The notes below the pieces were generated by a model. That model worked only from the letters and a program-made list of their open reading frames with translations. It was not told the DNA's origin and did not search any database. This document shows, in pieces, positions 17,801 through 25,373 of a DNA stretch of 64,000 nucleotides; within the stretch, counting starts at the first letter, position 1, and each line of letters opens with the position of its first letter. The stretch comes from Myxococcales bacterium (GTDB lineage Bacteria > Myxococcota_C > UBA6777), in NCBI GenBank assembly GCA_020632975.1, contig JACKEL010000001.1, positions 186,001 to 250,000 on the forward strand, in the 5' to 3' direction. Position numbers and translations under genes: made by a program.

Positions 17801-18310
17801 CAACCCTTGGCGATGCGCGGCGTGAATTGCGTCTGCAAGCTTTCGAAAGACCTCGACTTTTTGCTGCAAGGTCATCTTGAGAGAGGCCTTGTCTAAGGTC
17901 TCTCCTTTGATGTGTTGCATCGAGATATAAGGGAACCCCTCATAGGTCCCCACTTCATAAACCTTACAGATATTCGGATGATCCGCCCTCGCTTGCGCTT
18001 GCGCTTCCCACAACAAACGCTCCAAACGCTTTGCATCACACCGCTGGATAAACTTGAGGGCCGTGACACGGCGCAGTGTCTCGTCGAACACCCGAAACAC
18101 CAAGCCCGCGCCCCCCTTGCCCAAGGTCCCATGGAAAGAATAACGCGGCCAATCATCGAACAATGCCTCGCCGATCTCCATAGGTGCTTCAGGAGACGCC
18201 ACCCACTCACCAGTAGGGGGCAAAGCCACCTCATTCACGGTCTCGGTTTCATCGAGGGTTCCTTCGCGGAACAACAACGTCTCTTTGGTATGAAAAGACA
18301 ACTCGCTCAA
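14858..18310 (-). CDS. membrane Ser/Thr kinase with TPR-like region
   Basis: 1150 residues from a TTG at 18310 with AAGGA seven bases upstream. Kinase domain 55-315: glycine loop GKGGAG 64-69, ATP lysine K86, HRDIKPSN with catalytic D174, DFG at 196-198, and SPEQ in the activation segment, so it should be active. One membrane helix follows at about 339-357. The extracytoplasmic remainder is helical and TPR-like (ALKIAPSDAALYESLCFAYAVY, KALALYPQDSALLLES) up to about 960, then a Gln/Lys/Pro-rich tail with KQEAQ repeats. The layout matches the large TPR kinases of Myxococcota. Probable role: sensing periplasmic state and phosphorylating cytoplasmic targets. Confidence 0.93.
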   Translation of the reverse strand: MSELSFHTKETLLFREGTLDETETVNEVALPPTGEWVASPEAPMEIGEALFDDWPRYSFHGTLGKGGAGLVFRVFDETLRRVTALKFIQRCDAKRLERLLWEAQAQARADHPNICKVYEVGTYEGFPYISMQHIKGETLDKASLKMTLQQKVEVFRKLADAIHAAHRQGLLHRDIKPSNILVQRDEEGAWHPYILDFGIAHELTQNHVSSGKSLVGTPLYMSPEQILGDPTHLDRPTDVYGLGVTFYECLAGTPPFQYQGVELFTQILREKPPSLRRFGVPRDLDAIVRKCLAKVPAQRYLSAAALVADLTRFLEGEPVEARTGWAYRFRKRLYQHRWIMGTVLLLSVALGGLGFQAWKRHQERERALLEKQKQQQAALAQAHKVRFWTLSLQERSQKVTSLMRLSSMLPLHDTSPERGKAKSILDSLRRDAEKVDEILRGFAQYSVGMVYLRLGQRGEAKEHLRRAWSLGERAAGPMLAYMGWEDYWIHAGQRHMLKKPKAERLRRQLSSFQGGGKLSQAGRDPADVAVLQAMRLVADGAWARALEVLQKNFAEHPWMYELLRLQAHIHWSRVALHLRLYQKADKSRRKEHLDQAKVHYDKAVGQLRRALKIAPSDAALYESLCFAYAVYARVAESLQMYSGGVVEKGIASCEKALVVRPDTQRAHLLLTLLQGFRGRRAFELHQKESASYLKTSIQHSEKALALYPQDSALLLESAMVHSTLAEQSMWQGEAPGQNCRQSLDLYERAFHLEPMGTALPYLYGTWLCAYHQIRYRAEPRLFLQRGDKLLQRLKDPKSPLGRFPQKYIQAFEGLFSYLRGQQESQQGRSPVKWFQLGLKQLKPVHQVLPDGLGQLAIGYMWMGLVEWSKKTGSQDAVFQSQQIAELMKQISDTQSRAPWALYVAGRTMLLAAKKLQDQPELRLQKLRLAEKLLSSSIQKKSDFFDAHAALLEVSMVAMQTPVPTEVVEPRKQESASPPPLPRELGLAKQDAPVDDQKAIQKPPMPEQENVPQQSNQPGAAADWGGRAKPKAKGPTEKKAQPRKPDIKLLAERRFSRHNGSLRKGKSLSFRGTVANEVRLQEERPRKQEAQQKQEAQQKQEAQRKQEAQRKQLLKTLEMRVEKLLHFPKSPMRDRLLAQARRLLEKMKSTP
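14989..15060. repeat. 18-bp tandem repeat in kinase tail
   Basis: Four tandem copies of an 18-base unit (gcgcttcctgcttttgct and close variants), encoding KQEAQ(Q/R) six-residue repeats near the C-terminus of the TPR kinase. The unit length is a multiple of three, so copy number changes would keep the frame. Confidence 0.85.
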
Positions 18311-18683
18311 AGCTCGATCCTTTCTTGCACAGCGATTTTGGCTACAGGTCCATCATGATAGAAACAACCTGCGACACAAGCAAGCACAACATAGAGATAC
18401 GGCTGTTCCGTCCCCGAGATCTGGACGTCAGGTGATCTCTCGCCAAAAAAAATCAAACGCGAGACTAAAGCCTTCCCACGACCCGTCGTTCTAGATACAT
18501 GTCGGCAAGAAACAGCATCAAGGACGAAGCTGGCCACCCAAAAGAAAACCGCACGGATGCGGTTGATTCTTTTGAACTTCTTTGCCTCTCCTCGCATCAA
18601 CACGATGCCATTTTTTAAACATTATTTCATTTGATCCTGCTCCACGGATGGAGCAGATCTTCAAGAAAGAAGAGGATCACCCC
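18311..18683. other. intergenic region between kinase and small gene
   Basis: Divergent spacer holding the kinase ribosome site (18317-18325) and promoters for both sides. A 98-codon minus-strand frame (18307-18603) ends by a TTGA overlap on the kinase start and might be a real upstream gene, but its sequence is not family-like. It also holds the imperfect palindrome at 18515-18530 and a six-base hairpin AACCGC-ACGGAT-GCGGTT near 18548-18565. Confidence 0.5.
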
Positions 18684-18956
18684 ATGTCTATCTTCTCTAC
18701 ACAACAACAAGAACGCGTATTTTTCCGTGATGTTACCCGTGATGACTTACTCTCCGCACAACACATTAATATCTCACAGCTTCCAACGCTGATCTTGCCC
18801 GCTGCACGGAAAAAACGCAAAATCGAAACCATTTACCTCGGACAAAAACCTACGCAAGAAGAAAATATCTCCACACGTATCGACCTTCCACAAGCACAGA
18901 TGACACAAGAGTTTGGGGCATCTTGGCCGATTATCGAAGAAGATCATCATAAATAA
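18684..18956 (+). CDS. small hypothetical protein
   Basis: 90 residues from the ATG at 18684 (AAGAGGA upstream); an ATG at 18648 would add 12. No signal peptide, membrane helix or known domain. The start region QERVFFRDVTRDDLLS resembles REKVVFVDVTDEYPK at the N-terminus of the sugar transferase 250 bases downstream, so the two may share a docking or localisation motif. The middle is basic (AARKKRKIE) and the end acidic (IIEEDHHK). A strong terminator follows, so it is probably transcribed alone. Function unknown. Confidence 0.6.
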   Translation: MSIFSTQQQERVFFRDVTRDDLLSAQHINISQLPTLILPAARKKRKIETIYLGQKPTQEENISTRIDLPQAQMTQEFGASWPIIEEDHHK

Positions 18957-19020
18957 GATCGATCTCTCGTCGTACATCCCTTCCAAGACGATAGCATCAA
19001 GGATGATGCACTTTCCGCCC

Positions 19021-19053
19021 AAAAAGGGAGATGCAAGGATGCTCTCCCTTTTT
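19021..19053 (+). terminator. Rho-independent terminator after the small gene
   Basis: Perfect 11-base stem AAAAAGGGAGA / TCTCCCTTTTT with an 11-base loop, ending in five T, 64 bases after the small gene stop. The A-run on the other side would also let it act on the minus strand. Confidence 0.85.
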
Positions 19054-19203
19054 GGATATTTCCCGTCTACAAAAAGAAGGAGTCTGTAAAAGAAAAAGCA
19101 AAATTCTCACTTTTCCACTTTTTTCTCAATGACAAACAGCTCGACTTCACAGCAAGAACGCATCATGGATGATGCAAGCTCCTAGGAAAAGGAGGGTTCG
19201 ATT

Positions 19204-20229
19204 ATGCCCAGAACCAAAAAAAAACGAGAAAAAGTCGTATTTGTTGACGTCACAGACGAATACCCCAAGATCAAATCACCCACAGCATCACCCGAGCCCC
19301 CAAAACAAATGGCCACAACACCAGCCTTCCCACATGCCAACTTTCCGCCCCTCCCCAAGTTTCCTCCTTTGCTCAGGGAGTCGCAACCACCGCCTTTTCA
19401 GGCCAAGCCACTTCCCACGCCACCACCTTTTCAACCGCTCCCCCATTTCCCACCCCTGCTCCAGCAAGCTACCCCTGCTTTGTCAGGTACTTTCGCGCAA
19501 GCCTTATCAGGTACTTTCGCACAAGCCCTGTCGGGCACTTTCGCACAAGCTCTGTCGGGCACTTACAGCCAAGTGTTACTTGCTGCCCAGTCCTTCTTGC
19601 TCCATTCAACAGAAAAACTCCACCGCACCTCCCGTTTCTGGATTCGCGCTGCTGATATCTTTTTTTCACTCGCCGCGATCATTGTCTTTGGACCCGTTCT
19701 TTTGGGGATCGCCTTGATGATCAAACTGACCTCCAAAGGACCTGTATTCTTTAAACAAAAACGAGCTGGCGCACGCGGGAAACCTTTTTGGATCTTTAAG
19801 TTTCGAACCATGCACACACAAGCTGAACAGCAAAAACAACAACTTCTCGAACAAAACGAACAAAAAGGCGGCGTGATCTTCAAAATGAAAAAAGACCCTC
19901 GCGTTACATGGTTTGGGCAGTTTCTGCGCCGCTGGTCCTTGGATGAACTTCCACAGATCCTCAACATCTTGCGCGGTGAGATGTCCATCGTTGGGCCTCG
20001 CCCTCACCCCCTCGAAGAAGTAAGAAAATATCCTATACAAGCCTTCGAGCGACTTGCGATCAAGCCCGGTCTTACAGGGCTTTCCCAAGTCAATGGCCGC
20101 TCTGACCTCTCCTTTGAACAAACGGTTCGCTTTGATGTCGATTACATCCACGACTACAGCCTCAAGTCCTATATTTGGTTGATCATCCGCACACCCCTCG
20201 TCGTCCTGACAGGCCGCGGTGCCTACTAA
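19204..20229 (+). CDS. monotopic phosphoglycosyl (sugar) transferase with repeat-rich N-terminus
   Basis: 341 residues; AGGAGG precedes the ATG. Residues 1-140 are an unusual extension: a basic start, a Pro/Phe-rich stretch (40-90), then a TFAQALSG octapeptide repeated three times with a fourth degenerate copy. The catalytic core begins near 140 with a single reentrant helix (ADIFFSLAAIIVFGPVLLG), then KLTSKGPVFFKQKRAGARGKPF, KFRTM, and the Asp-Glu pair in WSLDELPQILNILRGEMSIVGPRP, ending YIHDYSLKSYIWLIIRT. This is the family that moves a sugar-1-phosphate from a UDP-sugar onto undecaprenyl phosphate to start exopolysaccharide or O-antigen units. It stands alone here; glycan genes occur at 60-64 kb. 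Confidence 0.92.
   Translation: MPRTKKKREKVVFVDVTDEYPKIKSPTASPEPPKQMATTPAFPHANFPPLPKFPPLLRESQPPPFQAKPLPTPPPFQPLPHFPPLLQQATPALSGTFAQALSGTFAQALSGTFAQALSGTYSQVLLAAQSFLLHSTEKLHRTSRFWIRAADIFFSLAAIIVFGPVLLGIALMIKLTSKGPVFFKQKRAGARGKPFWIFKFRTMHTQAEQQKQQLLEQNEQKGGVIFKMKKDPRVTWFGQFLRRWSLDELPQILNILRGEMSIVGPRPHPLEEVRKYPIQAFERLAIKPGLTGLSQVNGRSDLSFEQTVRFDVDYIHDYSLKSYIWLIIRTPLVVLTGRGAY
19486..19557. repeat. 24-bp tandem repeat in sugar transferase gene
   Basis: Three near-identical 24-base units (ggtactttcgcacaagccctgtcg and variants) with a fourth degenerate copy to about 19581, encoding the octapeptide TFAQALSG. Frame is preserved by any copy number change. Confidence 0.85.
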
Positions 20230-20726
20230 GCCAATCCTCCCAACACACCAAGCCTTGTAGCCCACACACAACACGCCAGACCACTTCTTGCCCCGTTCAT
20301 CCCGACATCCTCTTCCCAAAAGAAACATCCTATTCATCGTTTTTTCTCGTATTATCCGAAGAGATTCCCCTTCCTTTCCCACGCCACCTCCAATCCCCAA
20401 CCTCGGCATCCATGGCTATCCCACAACAACGCTAGGCACACCATCCCACACGATACAAACCTCCGAAGAGCTCACACCCCCCTCGCAAATGCCGAGATCT
20501 CCAGCAATACCACGTCGTCCAAAACATAAAGGACTCCATCTCCTTGCAGCGTGGAGCAAACAAAGACAGAGAAGACCACCTAGAAGAAAGCGAAGAAGAA
20601 GAGGCAGTTGAGAAACACGTCGGGAAACAAAAAGGTAGATCGTTGGAGGCATAAAGATGGAAAGATGAAGGTGACTGGGTGGAAGAAGAAAGACCAAGGA
20701 AGAGGAACGCACGCGAAGAGGAGGGT
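20230..20726. other. intergenic region, convergent ends
   Basis: Between the ends of the sugar transferase (plus) and the GH9 gene (minus). The part from about 20555 to 20725 is markedly purine-rich on the plus strand (AGAAGAAAGCGAAGAAGAAG type). Frames in this stretch have no start signals or family features. I see no clear terminator hairpin. Confidence 0.45.
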
Positions 20727-23700
20727 TTAGGGCTGACACCACTCTGACGTTAGCATCGCAGTGGCCGAACGCGGCTGCCTTTGAAGCAAGTCGTTGGAAG
20801 GAGACCAACCCGTCCCCATCAGAGCCCCTGTAACAATCGCCGCATCGCTCATGGTTTCCCAAACAACAGGCTCCATCACAGCAGGCGAAGCATCTTCAAG
20901 AAGAACAAGTCTTCTCCATACGGGAACTTTTTCGTACAATTTATCACGCACCTGTTGTTCGGTCATACCTGGTTGAATCCAAGCAGGCGGAAGCTGGGGG
21001 GTTTGTGCACCAGGATAACCATAAGAAGGATCAGCATTTTCAAACTGACCATAGACCCAGTTGGCGGCCTGCCAAGGGATGAGGCTGGACCAACCAGGCA
21101 TCACCAAACCAGGGACAGCCTCTTGGATGTTGTCTGCAGAAGACCAAAGGTGCAAGATCGCAGAGACCGTGTTTTGACCGAGGCCCGAGCTATGCAAGCG
21201 ACCTTGCGGGTTGGTTCCCATCAGCCAATCGACGCCCAACAAAGCACCCGTACGATACGAAGAATTCTGTGTAAGACGCCATGCTGTGATCAAAAACTTG
21301 ATCGGGCGGTACTGACTGTTCCCGTAGCCACTCAAGAGAAAGTAACCATGCGTCTCGGGGTACCAGACATGACGATAGGGATTTTGCTCTTGCCAAACCA
21401 ACCGTTCATCGGCCAGCGCAAGGATGCGGGTTTGCGCACTTGAGGCCCATCCAGCGGGAAAGGACGAAGGTTGTTGGGCGATCTCCAAATAGTCAAATGG
21501 AGTGCCTTGGTAATGCAAACGATTCAATTGATCTTGGAAGACACTTGCCATCTCCGCATCATCAAGGGCATCGCGATAAGACTGCTGACCCGTCGCCAAC
21601 CACAATTGCACCAAGGCATCGAATCTTCTGCTCGCAGAAGGTTGCGCGGCCTCTGTCCAAGTGTAGTTTTGCCCTTCGTATGAAAAGCTGATCGAGATGG
21701 GTGTGCCACCATTTGTCGCAAAGTTGTAGGCTTGTTGTGCGCTTTGTAAAAAGAGACTGGCACGTGTGGTATCACCCGCTTGGGAAAGCGCCCGACTCAA
21801 CAAGGCCGCAGCTGCGGCATAATGCAAACTCGAATTGCGTGTCGCGAGCGCCAGATAATAGGGTTGGTAATCTTGGACACTGTGATGGCTGGTGGACTCG
21901 ATGGCTGTAGGAACACGACCATCTACCCCTTGTGCACGACGCAGCACATCAAGACCCCAGACAGCTTCGTCGAGCATGTCAGGAACACTGTTCCCACTTT
22001 CGGGGAGTTTTAGCTGGCTATCCGAAAAGTTACCTGAAAATTGTAAGAAAAGATGTGAAAGGTCTTTTACGATACCGAGGTGAAAAGGTCTTTGATCGAA
22101 GTCAGCCGCATCAAACCACCCTCCAGAGACATTGTTTGCGATCTGGTTGGTCTTTGTGATCTCTACCATTTGGAATCGACTGAAAGAAACATATTGTCCT
22201 TGGCTATCGCGGATCCCCCATCCAGCGCTTGCATGATCAGCGTAGTCATCCTCATCAGGCGGGAAGGCCGCGACATAGACTTGTGTATGACCTGCGGGGC
22301 GCTCCCAAGGCGTATAGGTCGAAGTCATCGCCATCCCTGCACGCTGGTGAAAAAGTCCTCGCATGTAAGTGTAAAAAGACTTACCCAGCCAATCTTTTCC
22401 TACCTCAAAAGACCACGAACGCCCCATCCCTGGGATTCTTAGATAATATCGCCCAGGTTCTGTCACAGCAGAAAAGTCCAGTTGGTAGATGCTCTCCCCA
22501 TAAACAGGTTGCTGGCTTGTGGTCAGACGATCATTGCTGCGAAAAGTAATTTGACCTTGAAAAGCAACGCTTTGGTCGCTTTCTTTTACGACTTGGAAAG
22601 ACTGCCCAGAAAAAGAAGCTAGATCCAACGTCGCACCCGACCCCAACCAACTGCCAAGATAAGCGTACTTTTTCCCAGCATCATCGAGATAACCTTCTTG
22701 GTTGGTTTTGATCGCCCAGGAGATCGTATTGTTTTCGTCGTACACAAAGCTTTGCTGGTTTCCCCAGCGATCGCGCAAAGTGTAAGTCGCTCCAGGCACG
22801 AGCGGAGAAGAAAGTTTTATATACGAAAAATACACGAGATTGGCTGCTTCCATCCGCAGGGTGGGAGGATTGACAGCCGTGAGTGTCTTCCACTTCATCT
22901 CACGTGTTGCTTGAGGCCAGACACCCAAAAGAGCCGTTGTAGAAGTCGACTGATCGGGCGCAACCAACGTAAGATGTGTGGATTCTGATAGAGCTTGTAA
23001 GAGCTGTGGGCGGTAATGAAACGTACCTTCTTTTGCAGAGTATTTGTAATAACGCTCATAGAGCCAGTCTTGCACACTTGCGCGATTTTGTTCCAAAGCT
23101 TGTAAGAAAGCACCGCAATCGGGTCCCAAGACCCTCGACTTCAACCAATCATTGGCATCTGTCACAACCGCCAAGGTGTCTTGTGTTAACACACGCACAC
23201 CCAGTTGAAGCTGTGGGGAAGGCAACCCACCCACAAACTGACAGCGTTGTCCAGGTGCCCAACTTGGCACGACTTCTAGATTGCATCGCTGCCCAGAACC
23301 TTGGTGTTGATGAAGGCTTCCCACTTCTTGCGCAGACAAAGCACGAGACCAGACACGCACCTCATCGACGCGCATCTTGCTCGCGCTGCTGTAAGAAAAC
23401 TCACCAATACGAAAAGGCTGACCAAAGACCGTTTGGTTGACGATGGAAGGACCACCCGTCGCAGAACGCAAGATCCGCTCGTAAGCGATCTCTTCACCAT
23501 CCACGTAAAACTTCCATTCACCACCTGATTGGAAGTTTGCGGGTAAAACAACAGCAACATGATGCCAGCATTTATCTCCTACTCTTTTATATAAAAGTGC
23601 TGTTTGTTGGTTACCAATGCTGAACATTAGATATCCCCAAGAGGCAAAGACCCCCATGTGCGGGACACCCCAACGCGACTCTCCAAAAGAAAAGAGATTC

Positions 23701-24155
23701 CCGCCCGTGCTGTTGTCAGGCATCCATACCCAACCTTCAAGCGTGATCCCTGTATGATTTTGGATCGTCGTAAAAGAAGCGGCTTGTGCCCCATTTTGCG
23801 AGCCTTCGCCTGTGGGACCATAAGCGTAATTTTCGCCCGCCCGCGTAAAAAGATCAGCCTGAAAACCACCCGCTCGCTGCGGAACCATCGTGTGTTGACC
23901 AGTGGCATCATCCCATGTTTGGTCAAGCGTCCAGTAAGCCTCCAAACCCTGCGCAGAGATCGGCAAACCATAATCATCCGCCGCACTCAAAGCTTGCTTG
24001 CTTTTGCCGAGGCTGGTTGGGTTGGGTGAATCTGTGGTACTGGGCGCACACCCCATTAGATACAAACACGCTAAAAAGAGTGCTCCCCACCAAATCACCT
24101 GCTGTTCCCAGTCTTTTGTCATCCGAATAACGTGTGCTCTGTGTACCCTTCTCAT
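20727..24155 (-). CDS. GH9-family glycoside hydrolase lipoprotein with LamG domain
   Basis: 1142 residues from the ATG at 24155 (AAGGA seven bases upstream). Signal peptide with lipobox LYLMGC, acylated Cys near 36. Residues about 60-285: LamG/concanavalin-like fold (LEAYWTLDQTWDD, GITLEGWVWMP, VDEVRVWSRALSAQEV). About 435-580: Ig-like CelD_N domain (KTNQEGYLDDAGKKYAYLG; PGRYYLRIPG). About 590-1142: GH9 (alpha/alpha)6 barrel with GGWFDAADFDQ near 678 (usual form GGYxDAGDxxKY, holding the catalytic base), SVPDMLDEAVWGLDVLRRAQ, and near the end WETMSDAAIVTGALMG, where the family acid Glu sits. Likely an endoglucanase-type enzyme held on the cell surface. The DAAD spelling is a small deviation from DAGD. 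Confidence 0.88.
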   Translation of the reverse strand: MRRVHRAHVIRMTKDWEQQVIWWGALFLACLYLMGCAPSTTDSPNPTSLGKSKQALSAADDYGLPISAQGLEAYWTLDQTWDDATGQHTMVPQRAGGFQADLFTRAGENYAYGPTGEGSQNGAQAASFTTIQNHTGITLEGWVWMPDNSTGGNLFSFGESRWGVPHMGVFASWGYLMFSIGNQQTALLYKRVGDKCWHHVAVVLPANFQSGGEWKFYVDGEEIAYERILRSATGGPSIVNQTVFGQPFRIGEFSYSSASKMRVDEVRVWSRALSAQEVGSLHQHQGSGQRCNLEVVPSWAPGQRCQFVGGLPSPQLQLGVRVLTQDTLAVVTDANDWLKSRVLGPDCGAFLQALEQNRASVQDWLYERYYKYSAKEGTFHYRPQLLQALSESTHLTLVAPDQSTSTTALLGVWPQATREMKWKTLTAVNPPTLRMEAANLVYFSYIKLSSPLVPGATYTLRDRWGNQQSFVYDENNTISWAIKTNQEGYLDDAGKKYAYLGSWLGSGATLDLASFSGQSFQVVKESDQSVAFQGQITFRSNDRLTTSQQPVYGESIYQLDFSAVTEPGRYYLRIPGMGRSWSFEVGKDWLGKSFYTYMRGLFHQRAGMAMTSTYTPWERPAGHTQVYVAAFPPDEDDYADHASAGWGIRDSQGQYVSFSRFQMVEITKTNQIANNVSGGWFDAADFDQRPFHLGIVKDLSHLFLQFSGNFSDSQLKLPESGNSVPDMLDEAVWGLDVLRRAQGVDGRVPTAIESTSHHSVQDYQPYYLALATRNSSLHYAAAAALLSRALSQAGDTTRASLFLQSAQQAYNFATNGGTPISISFSYEGQNYTWTEAAQPSASRRFDALVQLWLATGQQSYRDALDDAEMASVFQDQLNRLHYQGTPFDYLEIAQQPSSFPAGWASSAQTRILALADERLVWQEQNPYRHVWYPETHGYFLLSGYGNSQYRPIKFLITAWRLTQNSSYRTGALLGVDWLMGTNPQGRLHSSGLGQNTVSAILHLWSSADNIQEAVPGLVMPGWSSLIPWQAANWVYGQFENADPSYGYPGAQTPQLPPAWIQPGMTEQQVRDKLYEKVPVWRRLVLLEDASPAVMEPVVWETMSDAAIVTGALMGTGWSPSNDLLQRQPRSATAMLTSEWCQP

Positions 24156-24175
24156 CGTAACATCCTTGTTTTGCA

Positions 24176-24205
24176 GTAAAAAGGCCACCAGTCCGTGGTA
24201 GCCTT
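24176..24205 (-). terminator. probable terminator of pentapeptide gene
   Basis: On the minus strand AAGGCTACCA pairs with TGGTGGCCTT (nine of ten bases) around a five-base loop, followed by TTTTTA. It lies between the pentapeptide gene stop and the GH9 start. Confidence 0.65.
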
Positions 24206-24230
24206 CAAGTGAAAGAATCTCTCTTTTTTC

Positions 24231-25025
24231 TTAGAGGATTGCGCCTTCTTTTCTTAGATAATTCTCGAAGTTCTTATCCACTTTTGCCCCCCGAAAGTCA
24301 GCCCCTTTGACTTGTGTTTGTGTGGTCCACTTTGCACCGCGCAAGTCAGCATCCGCAAAGTTTGCACCCGACAAGTTGGCATGGCGCAAATCCGCACCTT
24401 GAAGATTCGAACGGACCACCATCGCCCCAGAAAGATCCGCCCCATACAAAGTAGCGCCTGCCAAGCGTGCATCGTGCATCACCACATCGCGAAGGTCCAA
24501 CTTGGTCAAGTCTGTTCCTCGCAAGTCCACATAGCGAAGTTGCGCGTATCGCAACTGCGCACCCGACAAGTTGGCACCGCGCAAAACACAGCGATTCAAC
24601 ACCGCGTGACGAAGATCCACCGAACGAAGATCCGCATCTTGCAAGCTCGCTCGCGAAAGATTCGCTTTTCTCAACTGCGCAGCCCAACGCGCATCAAAGG
24701 CCCCCAACACTGCCCCTCGCAAGTTTGCGCTTCGCAAGTCTGCTTCTTCAAGTACCGCAGCACGAAGATCCGCATTATAAAGATCTGCATCGCGAAGTTT
24801 GGCACGTACCAACGAAGCCCGAATCATCCGCGCATGACGAAGTTTGGATGCATGCAACTTCGCACCTTCAAGGCTTTTATCAGAGAGATCTGCTTGTGAA
24901 AGATCACAACGAACACAGTGCTTTTCGTTCTCTGCTTTTGCTTTATGTGTTGCATCAAAAGCCGAAGCGTTCGAGGAAACCAGAACCAAACAAGCAACCA
25001 AAGCGCGACGAACAAACGTTTTCAT
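24231..25025 (-). CDS. secreted pentapeptide-repeat protein
   Basis: 264 residues with a cleavable signal peptide ending SNASA. From about residue 38 to 250 nearly every fifth residue is Leu with the A(D/N)Lxx pattern (LSQADLSDKSLEGAKL, LRGANLSGAQLRYAQL, LRHANLSGANFADADL), about 40 repeats, which form a right-handed quadrilateral beta-helix. Two Cys near 37-40 (HCVRC) precede the helix. Exported versions are of unknown function; structural or binding roles are likely and the DNA-gyrase mimicry of cytoplasmic members does not fit a periplasmic protein. GAGGGAG lies upstream of the ATG. Confidence 0.92.
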   Translation of the reverse strand: MKTFVRRALVACLVLVSSNASAFDATHKAKAENEKHCVRCDLSQADLSDKSLEGAKLHASKLRHARMIRASLVRAKLRDADLYNADLRAAVLEEADLRSANLRGAVLGAFDARWAAQLRKANLSRASLQDADLRSVDLRHAVLNRCVLRGANLSGAQLRYAQLRYVDLRGTDLTKLDLRDVVMHDARLAGATLYGADLSGAMVVRSNLQGADLRHANLSGANFADADLRGAKWTTQTQVKGADFRGAKVDKNFENYLRKEGAIL

Positions 25026-25373
25026 AAGGAGACTCCCTCTGTCACCGACAGGAATATTTTTATATTTTTTGCGATTTGATATGGAGAAAAAACGCCGCAG
25101 ATAGATATCCTATTTTTCCCTTTTTAGGATGATGTTTTGTTGTCCAAGAAAGTGTTGTTTGGTCACATCATCACAAGGTTTTTTGGAGCGTTTTTGCCAG
25201 TCGTGAGTTTTTGAAGAAAACTTTGAAGAGAAGCTTTTCTCACCAACACAAAAAACAAACGACCCCAAAAAGAATGCCTTTAGCTTTTTCTCAAAAAGAG
25301 ACGAAAAATCTTCAGGATACAAGAGCCTTTCAACGATTGCAGTCTCAAAAAGAGACACAAATCGTGTTGTGAT
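25026..25373. other. intergenic region
   Basis: Holds the pentapeptide gene leader and the 3-prime flank upstream. The 14-mer TCTCAAAAAGAGAC occurs twice (25289-25302 and 25343-25356); GTCTC-AAAAA-GAGAC at the second is a five-base hairpin. A 82-codon minus frame here looks accidental. Confidence 0.4.

Larger units (their letters stand above)
18515..19175. repeat. three copies of a 16-base palindrome around the small gene
   Basis: Copies: 18515-18530 (GCATCAAGGACGAAGC, degenerate), 18994-19009 (GCATCAAGGATGATGC) and 19160-19175 (GCATCATGGATGATGC, a perfect seven-base inverted repeat). The third lies 28 bases before the sugar transferase ATG. They could be operators for a shared regulator or a short dispersed repeat. 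Confidence 0.6.
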
